Shown here in pieces: positions 58,265-64,000 of a DNA stretch of 64,000 bases (position 1 is its first letter; every line of letters starts with the position of its first letter). Position numbers and translations under genes: made by a program. The DNA is from Streptomyces sp. NBC_01231 (lineage in GTDB: Bacteria; Actinomycetota; Actinomycetes; Streptomycetales; Streptomycetaceae). The notes below the pieces were generated by a model. It was not told the DNA's origin. It did not search any database and saw only the letters and a program-made list of their open reading frames with translations. The stretch spans positions 9,052,001 to 9,116,000 of the forward strand of contig CP108521.1 of the NCBI GenBank assembly GCA_035999765.1. Direction: 5' to 3'.

Positions 58265-59410
58265 ATGAGGCGCTTGGGGAAAACGCGACGCACGGCACGC
58301 ACGGCACGCACGACGGGCACGAAGCGTACGAGCCGGGCCACCGCGGCGGGGGCGGCCTGTGCGGCGGCACTTGCCGTCCTGACGGCGGTACCCGCCCAGG
58401 CGCAGGCACCGGACAGCCGGACCCCGCAGAGTCGGGCCCCGCACTGGGACCTCAAGGACACCGGCAGCCCCCAGGTGCGTTTCCGGGGCCTCGCGGCCGT
58501 CGGCCGGAGCACCGCGTGGGTCGCCGGAACGCAGGGCACCGTGCTGCGTACCACCGACGGCGGGGCGAGCTGGCGGAACGTCTCGCCGCCGGGCGCCGCG
58601 GAGCTGCAGTTCCGGGACGTCGAGGCGTTCGACGCACGACGGGCCGTGGTGCTGGCCATCGGCGAGGGCGAGGCGTCCCGCGTGTACCGCACCGAGGACG
58701 GCGGCGCGACCTGGACCGAGTCCTTCCGCAACACCGACGCGAAAGCCTTCTACGACTGCCTCACCTTCTTCGACCGACGCCACGGCCTCGCCATGAGCGA
58801 CCCGGTGGACGGGAAGTTCCGCATCCTGTCGACCGGTGACGGCGGCCGTACCTGGAAGGTGCTGCCGAGCGCCGGGATGCCGGCCGCGCAGGAAGGGGAG
58901 GCGGGATTCGCGGCGAGCGGCCAGTGCCTGGTCTCCTCCGGCCCCCGGGACGTGTGGCTGGCCACCGGCGGGGCCGCACGCGCGCGTGTGCTGCACTCCG
59001 CCGACCGCGGGCTGACCTGGACGGCCTCCGACACGCCGATCCCGGCGGGCGACCCGGCCCGTGGTGTCTTCGCGCTCGCCTTCCGCGACCGCACGCACGG
59101 TCTCGCCGTGGGCGGCGACTTCAACGCGGACCAACCCTCCCCGAAGGCCGCGGCCCGCACCGGCGACGGCGGCCGTGCCTGGCAGCCCGCCGCCGAGCCG
59201 CCGCCCGCCTACCGCTCCGGCGTCGCCTGGCTCCCGCACAGCCGCACCGCCGCCCTCGCCGTGGGCCCGACAGGCACGGATCTGACGACGGACGGCGGCC
59301 GCACTTGGCGGACGGTCGACACGGGCTCGTACGACACCGTCGACTGCACCCCTGACCTGGGCTGCTGGGCGGCCGGCGAGAAGGGACGGGTGGCCCGCCT
59401 GGAAAACTGA
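58265..59410 (+). CDS. Secreted BNR-type beta-propeller protein
   Basis: A 381-residue exported protein. A basic start (RRLGKTRRTARTARTTGTKR) and hydrophobic core end near AVPAQAQA. The mature part has repeated Asp-box-like motifs (TTDGGASWRNV, TEDGGATWTES, STGDGGRTWKV, SADRGLTWTA, TTDGGRTWRTV), as in sialidase or photosystem-stability-factor propellers. It is often annotated as an oxidoreductase, without proof. The ribosome site is weak. Confidence 0.82.
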   Translation: MRRLGKTRRTARTARTTGTKRTSRATAAGAACAAALAVLTAVPAQAQAPDSRTPQSRAPHWDLKDTGSPQVRFRGLAAVGRSTAWVAGTQGTVLRTTDGGASWRNVSPPGAAELQFRDVEAFDARRAVVLAIGEGEASRVYRTEDGGATWTESFRNTDAKAFYDCLTFFDRRHGLAMSDPVDGKFRILSTGDGGRTWKVLPSAGMPAAQEGEAGFAASGQCLVSSGPRDVWLATGGAARARVLHSADRGLTWTASDTPIPAGDPARGVFALAFRDRTHGLAVGGDFNADQPSPKAAARTGDGGRAWQPAAEPPPAYRSGVAWLPHSRTAALAVGPTGTDLTTDGGRTWRTVDTGSYDTVDCTPDLGCWAAGEKGRVARLEN

Positions 59411-59480
59411 GCGCCGACGGTATGCCGTAAAGGCCGGGATCCGGGTACCCGTCCAGCGAACCTGAGAGGAGTGAGCGGAC

Positions 59481-59810
59481 ATGCCCAGTGGTTCCAGCTC
59501 CAAGCGGGAACGCCAGTACGAGCACATCAAGGAGAGCGCTCAGGACCGGGGTGAGAGCGCCGGGCGCGCCAAGGAGATCGCCGCGCGGACGGTGAACAAG
59601 GAACGCGCCCGGTCCGGCGAGTCGAAGACCGCCAGCCGCACCTCCACCGAGGACATGTCGTCCGGCAGGCGCGGCGGCCGGCGGTCGGGCAAGGGCGCCC
59701 AGGGTCCCACGTACGACCAGCTCTACGAGGAGGCCAAGCAGCGGGGCGTCAAGGGCCGTTCGGACATGAACAAGAGCCAGCTCAAGCGCGCGCTGGGCGG
59801 CAAGAGCTGA
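59481..59810 (+). CDS. Small basic protein with Rho-N/SAP-like C-terminus
   Basis: A 109-residue, very hydrophilic protein. The N-terminal half is rich in Lys, Arg, Glu and Ser (SSKRERQYEHIKESAQDRG). The C-terminal 35 residues (TYDQLYEEAKQRGVKGRSDM then NKSQLKRALGG) match the small helical fold of Rho N-terminal/SAP domains that contact nucleic acid. Similar Streptomyces proteins are labelled plasmid stabilisation protein. GAGAGGAG precedes the ATG. Confidence 0.8.
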   Translation: MPSGSSSKRERQYEHIKESAQDRGESAGRAKEIAARTVNKERARSGESKTASRTSTEDMSSGRRGGRRSGKGAQGPTYDQLYEEAKQRGVKGRSDMNKSQLKRALGGKS

Positions 59811-59814
59811 CGTC

Positions 59815-60111
59815 TCAGCCGAGGGTCTGGCGGTACCGCTCGAGCGCCGGGGCCGTCTTCGTCGCGGTGAACTCGGTGACGCGGTACTCGCACACACCCG
59901 CCACGACGAACGGGTCGCCCGCGGCGACCTGCTCGACCCGTGCGCGATCCTCCGCGACGGCGAGGATCATCCCGCCGTCGCGGGGGTTCTTGCGCCCGGA
60001 CGCCAGGAACACACCCTGCTCGTACTGCTCGTCGAGCCAGGCGACGTGCGCCTCCAGTACGGCGTCGACGGCATCGAGCGGGGCGGTGTAGGTCAGCTCC
60101 AGGACGAACAT
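59815..60111 (-). CDS. YciI-like protein
   Basis: A 98-residue protein of the YCII family (dimeric alpha/beta barrel). It starts MFVLELTYTAPLDAVDAVLEAH and includes the typical FLASGRKNPRDGGMILA segment. The enzymatic role is not established. It is convergent with the small basic protein gene, only 4 bp apart. Confidence 0.85.
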   Translation of the reverse strand: MFVLELTYTAPLDAVDAVLEAHVAWLDEQYEQGVFLASGRKNPRDGGMILAVAEDRARVEQVAAGDPFVVAGVCEYRVTEFTATKTAPALERYRQTLG

Positions 60112-60161
60112 GATCACGACCCTACGCCGCACGGCACCCGGGTCGTAGGCTCGTGCCCATC

Positions 60162-60896
60162 ATGACGACCGTGCGCATTCCCGCGGGCTGGCCCGCGACC
60201 GAGGACGAGGCCCGTGCCGTACAGGACGAACTGCGGGGGCGGGTGGTGCTCGACGAGCAGGGCCCGCCGCCCGGGGCCGGCCGGGTGACCGGGGTCGACG
60301 TGGCCTACGACGACGAGCGCGACCTGGTCGTGGCCGCGGCCGTCGTCCTGGACGCGTCGAGCCTCGCCGTCGTCGCCGAGGCCACGGCCGTCGGCCGCGT
60401 CTCCTTCCCGTACGTGCCCGGCCTGCTCGCCTTCCGCGAGATCCCCACGGTCCTGTCCGCCCTCGACAGGCTGCCGTGCCCGCCCGGTGTCGTCGTCTGC
60501 GACGGCTACGGCCTCGCCCACCCGCGTCGCTTCGGCCTCGCCAGCCACCTCGGCGTCCTGACCGGACTGCCCACGATCGGCGTCGCCAAGAATCCCTTCA
60601 CCTTCGCCTACGACGATCCCGAAGCCCGGCGCGGCAGTGCGTCCCCGCTGCTCGCCGGCCGAGAGGGGAGCGGCGGTGAGGAGGTCGGCGGCGAGGAGGT
60701 CGGACGCGAGGAGGTCGGCCGTGCTCTGCGCACCCGGGACGCCGTCAAACCGGTCTTCGTCTCCGTCGGGCACCGCATGAGCCTCGACAATGCCTGCGCC
60801 CACACCCTCGCGCTGGCCCCGAAGTACCGTCTGCCGGAGACGACCCGCAGGGCCGACGCGCTGTGCCGCGCGGCACTCCGGGACGCGACTGCCTGA
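60162..60896 (+). CDS. nfi: Endonuclease V (deoxyinosine repair)
   Basis: A 244-residue endonuclease V, which cuts DNA near deoxyinosine. Catalytic acidic positions lie in GVDVAYDDE, FPYVPGLLAFREIP and VVCDGYGLAHPRRFGLASHLGV. A low-complexity insert (GGEEV repeats, about residues 172-190) interrupts the C-terminal part and is encoded by 15-bp tandem repeats. ATG 60162 is preferred over an in-frame GTG at 60153. Confidence 0.9.
   Translation: MTTVRIPAGWPATEDEARAVQDELRGRVVLDEQGPPPGAGRVTGVDVAYDDERDLVVAAAVVLDASSLAVVAEATAVGRVSFPYVPGLLAFREIPTVLSALDRLPCPPGVVVCDGYGLAHPRRFGLASHLGVLTGLPTIGVAKNPFTFAYDDPEARRGSASPLLAGREGSGGEEVGGEEVGREEVGRALRTRDAVKPVFVSVGHRMSLDNACAHTLALAPKYRLPETTRRADALCRAALRDATA
60678..60722 (+). 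repeat. 15-bp tandem repeats in the endonuclease V gene
   Basis: GAGGAGGTCGG occurs at 60678, 60693 and 60708, exactly 15 bp apart and in frame. It adds three Glu-Glu-Val-Gly units to a surface loop. Confidence 0.75.
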
Positions 60897-60993
60897 CGGC
60901 AGTCCTGGTCTGTCGGCCCCCTCGCCTCCTTTCCGTCCCCTCGGCTCCGGCAGTCTCGTCAGCCCCGGCAGTCCCAGGGACCCCAGGGCTTCA

Positions 60994-61014
60994 TCTGAGT
61001 ACCGCGTCTGAGTA
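60994..61014. promoter_or_regulatory. Direct repeat TCTGAGTA before the small membrane gene
   Basis: TCTGAGTA occurs at 60994-61001 and 61007-61014, 13 bp apart, followed by TCCGTACGGA. It lies about 50-65 nt before the start of the 49-residue membrane protein and may be a regulator or sigma-factor site. Confidence 0.35.
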
Positions 61015-61060
61015 TCCGTACGGATGCCGGGCCCCCGCCCCGGTCGGCAGGCTGTGCAGC

Positions 61061-61210
61061 ATGACGACGACGCACCGAGCTCCCAAGCCCCTTTCCGACC
61101 CGACCCGGCCCGTCGAGCGCGCGGTGACGGGTGCGCTCGTCCTCGCCGTGGCGATGGGGCTCGCCTGGATCGGCGGGATGATCTACACCGTGCTCGGATG
61201 GTCCCTGTAG
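61061..61210 (+). CDS. 49-residue single-span membrane protein
   Basis: A short protein beginning MTTTHRAPKPLSDPTRPVER, with one hydrophobic helix (AVTGALVLAVAMGLAWIGGM and IYTVLG, about 21-46). Third-position GC and the clear soluble-then-membrane layout support it as real. The ribosome site is weak (GGCAGG). I do not recognise the family. Small proteins of this type are common in Streptomyces. Confidence 0.6.
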   Translation: MTTTHRAPKPLSDPTRPVERAVTGALVLAVAMGLAWIGGMIYTVLGWSL

Positions 61211-61268
61211 GCCGGGTGCGGGGCCTGTCCGGCGCACCCCGCCGCCGACGCGGGGCCCGGGACCTGTC

Positions 61269-62447
61269 CTAGCGGGTCGCCGCCACCCGGAACGTGATCC
61301 CCGCCGACCGCAGCCGTTCGATCAGCGCGTCGCCCATCGCCACCGTCGTGGTGACCTGACCGGCGCTCGACGGCAGGTCGTCGAAGGCCAGGGAGAGCGC
61401 CGCCTCCGCGAAGATCTTCGCCGTCTCGCCGTACCCCGGGTCCCCGCCCGCGACCTCGGTGAACACGCGTCGGCCGCCGCCCTCGCCGACGAAACGGATC
61501 CTGAACCAGCTCTTCGCGCGCTTGTCGGGGCCGGGCCCTTCCCCCGGCTTCAGCCGGTCGGACAACCAGCGCCGGGCGGACGGCAGTTGGGCCGCAGCGA
61601 GCAACGCGCCCACCGCGGCGACCCCGCCCACCGCGACCGGCAGACGCCGGACCGCCGCGTACTGCCGGTAACGGAAGTCGGGCCCGTAGCGCTCCAGCGC
61701 CGTCGCGGACCGACGCACGATCTGCGGGTCGATCGTCGGCAGCGGCAGCGCCCAGGCGTCGACCTCCGGAGCGAACCGGGGCGCGCCGGCCGGGGCACCG
61801 GCCCGTCGGCCGACCAGGCGGGGCTCGTGCCGCCCCCGGTCCCGCGCGGCTGCCAGTACCTGCCGCCCGCGCGCGAACTGGTTGAGCGCCGAGGCGAACG
61901 TACCGCCCGAGAAGGCCGCGTCCGCGCTCACGAACCCGTCCACCGTGAGGGGCACTCCCTCCGGCAACTGCCGGACCGTGAAGTACACGCCCAGATCGTG
62001 GGGCACCGAGTCGAAACCGCACGCGTGCACCAGCCGGGCGCCCGTCTCACGCGCCCGTGCGTCATGACGGACGTACGTCAGGTCCACGAACTCCGGCTCA
62101 CCCGAGAGGTCGAGATAGTCCGCGCCGGTGTCCGCACACGCGGCGACGAGGTCCTCGCCGTACGTCACATAGGGGCCCACCGTCGTCGCCACCACGCGCG
62201 CCTGCTCGGCGAGCGCGCGCATCGAGGCCGGGTCGGACACGTCCGCCCGCAGCACCCCGACCTCCGCGCCGCCGGGCAGCCGCTCGCACAGCTCCCGGAG
62301 CTTCGCCTCGCTGCGTCCGGCGACCGCCCAGCGCAGTCCCTCGGGCGCGTGTGCGGCGAGATACTCCGCCGTCAGCGTCCCCACGAAGCCGGTGGCTCCG
62401 AAGAGGACGATGTCGTACGGACGGTCTGTCCCGTTCAGCCTGCTCAT
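61269..62447 (-). CDS. Saccharopine dehydrogenase-like / trans-acting enoyl reductase-type protein
   Basis: A 392-residue protein. The NAD(P) site is YDIVLFGATGFVGTLTAEYLAAH; HACGFDSVPHDLGVYFT is characteristic of the saccharopine-dehydrogenase-like group that includes the mycobacterial trans-acting enoyl reductase. A membrane-associated segment (RRLPVAVGGVAAVGALLAAA) lies near residue 273. It probably reduces a lipid intermediate rather than making lysine. GAGGGG precedes ATG 62447. Confidence 0.82.
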   Translation of the reverse strand: MSRLNGTDRPYDIVLFGATGFVGTLTAEYLAAHAPEGLRWAVAGRSEAKLRELCERLPGGAEVGVLRADVSDPASMRALAEQARVVATTVGPYVTYGEDLVAACADTGADYLDLSGEPEFVDLTYVRHDARARETGARLVHACGFDSVPHDLGVYFTVRQLPEGVPLTVDGFVSADAAFSGGTFASALNQFARGRQVLAAARDRGRHEPRLVGRRAGAPAGAPRFAPEVDAWALPLPTIDPQIVRRSATALERYGPDFRYRQYAAVRRLPVAVGGVAAVGALLAAAQLPSARRWLSDRLKPGEGPGPDKRAKSWFRIRFVGEGGGRRVFTEVAGGDPGYGETAKIFAEAALSLAFDDLPSSAGQVTTTVAMGDALIERLRSAGITFRVAATR

Positions 62448-62536
62448 GACACCCCTCGGTCTGGTCTGCGTGCCGTTGTCGGTGGCCGAGGCTAGCGTGA
62501 TGAGGGTGCGGTCCGGCCAGGAGGCCGCCACACTGG

Positions 62537-62550
62537 ACTAAGCGCTTGCT
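62537..62550. promoter_or_regulatory. TetR-type box resembling the KstR2 motif
   Basis: ACTAAGCGCTTGCT matches the KstR2 consensus AnCAAGnnCTTGnT at all but one fixed position and contains AAGCGCTT, a perfect 8-bp palindrome. It lies between the divergent reductase and the CoA-transferase gene, 80 nt before the latter. Confidence 0.5.
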
Positions 62551-62629
62551 CGCTTGGCCTTGTGCCCGGTGCGACGGCTTCTTAGCATCGCTGGCGTTAC
62601 AGCAGTTGTGTCACGACCGTGGGGGCTGA

Positions 62630-63775
62630 ATGGCAACGACGCCAGGGCAGGGTCCGCTCAGCGGCGTACGGGTGGTCGAACTGGCCGGCATCGGGCCCGG
62701 CCCGTTCGCCGCCATGCTCCTCGCCGACCTGGGTGCCGACGTGGTGTGCGTGGACCGGCCCGAGGGGTCCGGACTCGCGATCGACCCGGCATACGACATC
62801 ACCCACCGCAACAAACGCTCGGTGATCGTCGACCTGAAGGCGGCGGACGGCCCGGCCCGGGTCCTCGACCTCGCCGGACACGCCGACATCCTCGTCGAGG
62901 GCTACCGCCCCGGAGTCGCCGAACGTCTCGGCGTCGGCCCCGAGGCCTGCCACACCCGCAACCCGAAGCTCGTCTACGGCCGTATGACCGGCTGGGGCCA
63001 GGACGGCCCCCTCGCCCCGCGCGCCGGCCACGACATCGCGTACATCGCCCTCACCGGCACGCTCGGCATGATCGGCGCCCCGGAGGAGCCCCCGGCCGTC
63101 CCCGCCAACCTGCTCGGGGACTTCGCGGGCGGCTCCCTCTACCTTGTCGTCGGTGTCCTCGCCGCCCTCCACCACGCCCGCGCCACCGGCACCGGTCAGG
63201 TCGTCGACGCCGCCATCGTCGACGGCACCGCCCATCTCTCAACGATGATCCACGGCATGCTCGCCGCCGGCGGCTGGCAGGACCGGCGCGGCGCCAACCT
63301 CCTGGACGGCGGCTGCCCGTACTACGGGACCTACGAGACCGCCGACGGCGGACACATGGCGGTCGGCGCCCTGGAGCCCCAGTTCTACGACCTGTTCCTG
63401 CGGCTGCTCGACCTCCATGACTTCGCGGAGGCCCGCAAGGACTGGACCCGCTGGAGCGAACTGCGCGAGGCGGTCGCGGCCCGGTTCAGATCCCGCACCC
63501 GCGACGAGTGGGTGGACGTCTTCGAGGGCACCGACGCGTGCGTGGCGCCCGTCCTGTCGCTGCGCGAGGCCCCGCACCATCCGCACCTCGCCGCGCGCGG
63601 CACCTTCGTCGACCACGGCGGCATCACCCAGCCCGCACCCGCGCCCCGCTTCTCGGCGACGCCGACCACCGTCCGTACCGGTCCCGCGCGACCGGGCGCC
63701 GACACCGCGGACGTGGCGCGCGACTGGGACGTACCCGACCTCTTGAACGGCCTCGAAGCGAAGGGTCTCGAATGA
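62630..63775 (+). CDS. CaiB/BaiF-family CoA transferase (alpha-methylacyl-CoA racemase type)
   Basis: A 381-residue class III CoA enzyme. It opens GPLSGVRVVELAGIGPGPFAAMLLADLGADV and has RAGHDIAYIALTGTLGMIG and NLLGDFAGGSLYLV, the His and Asp positions that act in alpha-methylacyl-CoA racemase. It would epimerise branched acyl-CoAs before beta-oxidation. The following residual acyl-CoA dehydrogenase tail and thiolase fit a lipid or sterol side-chain pathway. The ribosome site GGGGG lies just before the ATG. Confidence 0.87.
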   Translation: MATTPGQGPLSGVRVVELAGIGPGPFAAMLLADLGADVVCVDRPEGSGLAIDPAYDITHRNKRSVIVDLKAADGPARVLDLAGHADILVEGYRPGVAERLGVGPEACHTRNPKLVYGRMTGWGQDGPLAPRAGHDIAYIALTGTLGMIGAPEEPPAVPANLLGDFAGGSLYLVVGVLAALHHARATGTGQVVDAAIVDGTAHLSTMIHGMLAAGGWQDRRGANLLDGGCPYYGTYETADGGHMAVGALEPQFYDLFLRLLDLHDFAEARKDWTRWSELREAVAARFRSRTRDEWVDVFEGTDACVAPVLSLREAPHHPHLAARGTFVDHGGITQPAPAPRFSATPTTVRTGPARPGADTADVARDWDVPDLLNGLEAKGLE

Positions 63776-63873
63776 AACGGGACCGGGCCCGCACCGACGG
63801 CCGCATCCGGACCATCTACGGCGGGACGACCGAGATCATGAAGAGGATCATCGGCCGTTCCCTGCTGGGCTGA
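63772..63873 (+). pseudogene. Residual C-terminus of an acyl-CoA dehydrogenase
   Basis: A 33-codon open frame, starting with ATG in the preceding stop (ATGA), ends [19 protein letters not shown]. That is the typical C-terminal end of acyl-CoA dehydrogenases (usually about 380-400 residues). The body of the gene is absent, because the CoA-transferase gene runs right up to it. An internal deletion of a former dehydrogenase gene is the likely cause. Continued translation as a small peptide is possible. Confidence 0.75.
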
Positions 63874-63895
63874 CCCTCCCCGAAAGGCTGGACCT

Positions 63896-64000
63896 GTGAG
63901 CACCGAAGCGTACGTGTACGACGCGATCCGCACCCCGCGCGGCCGCGGCAAGGCGAACGGCGCCCTGCACGGCACGAAGCCCATCGACCTGGTCGTCGGA
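63896..64000 (+). CDS. Thiolase (acetyl-CoA acetyltransferase), 5' end only
   Basis: The GTG at 63896, with AAAGG about 8 nt upstream, starts [21 protein letters not shown] then [12 protein letters not shown], the characteristic N-terminus of FadA-type thiolases (DAIRTPxGR). The gene runs off the right edge. It would cleave 3-ketoacyl-CoA, matching the acyl-CoA genes upstream. Confidence 0.88.
   Translation, partial: MSTEAYVYDAIRTPRGRGKANGALHGTKPIDLVVG

Noticed and set aside
1..64000. Secondary-metabolite gene cluster
   Set aside because: No polyketide synthase, peptide synthetase, terpene cyclase or RiPP core gene was recognised. The islands are catabolic or regulatory.
1..64000. tRNA, rRNA or complete insertion sequence
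   Set aside because: No cloverleaf-like segment, rRNA motif or transposase with terminal repeats was seen in the gaps; the only mobile-element trace is the TniQ-like fragment.

Overview
The window is chromosomal DNA from a high-GC actinomycete, almost certainly a Streptomyces. The evidence is the very high GC at third codon positions, frequent GTG starts (and a few TTG), an SsgA-like sporulation protein, a WhiB-family protein, a two-domain small laccase, DUF2510 proteins, and carbohydrate ABC transporters that lack their own ATPase. It reads as accessory or arm-like territory: a run of catabolic and regulatory gene sets with few core genes. No rRNA, tRNA, CRISPR array or complete insertion sequence was seen.

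Layout. 1-825: a TniQ-like transposition gene, cut by the window edge and broken by a one-base frameshift. 940-6586: a hydroxyproline catabolic operon (three-part D-hydroxyproline dehydrogenase, deaminase, 4-hydroxyproline epimerase, GntR regulator). 6580-9933: an opposing ABC importer of the SsuABC/TauABC/NMT1 type. 10091-12269: a VanA-type Rieske oxygenase, an overlooked 60-residue CxC protein and a VanB-type reductase, all overlapping by 4 bp. 12409-14393: a DUF1330 protein and an APC permease. 14699-23526: an eight-gene, tightly coupled cluster (sugar-binding lipoprotein, two permeases, esterase, ROK regulator, GMC/pyranose-oxidase-like enzyme, cytidine-deaminase-fold protein, TIM-barrel isomerase) that looks like a glycoside-oxidising pathway. 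23515-24813: an MHS transporter.

24969-34849: phospholipase C, a DUF2510/LURP-one-like protein, a DMT exporter and PAP2 protein under a divergent TetR regulator with a long palindromic operator, a DUF2510 membrane protein and a large STAND-type ATPase. 34950-39513: the protocatechuate branch of the beta-ketoadipate pathway (pcaH, pcaG, pcaB, pcaL) with a divergent MarR-type regulator. 39529-44232: a DUF3048 lipoprotein, a zinc dehydrogenase and a divergent NHEJ-type ligase/polymerase pair. 44219-48915: two large secreted, coupled proteins (ThuA plus sugar dehydrogenase; cupredoxin plus OmpL47-like repeats plus DUF1080) that may act together on sugars outside the cell.

49105-64000: small laccase, LacI regulator, glyoxalase-like protein, WhiB protein, acyl-ACP desaturase with three in-phase palindromes, dimethylarginine dimethylaminohydrolase, an ABC-F protein behind a structured leader with a strong promoter, a GPP34 protein, an SsgA-like protein, a secreted beta-propeller, several small proteins, endonuclease V, an enoyl-reductase-like protein, and a fatty acyl-CoA set (CaiB/AMACR-type protein, a residual acyl-CoA dehydrogenase tail, and the start of a thiolase).

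Most functional calls rest on recognised motifs and family resemblance read by eye. Regulatory sites are sequence patterns only.
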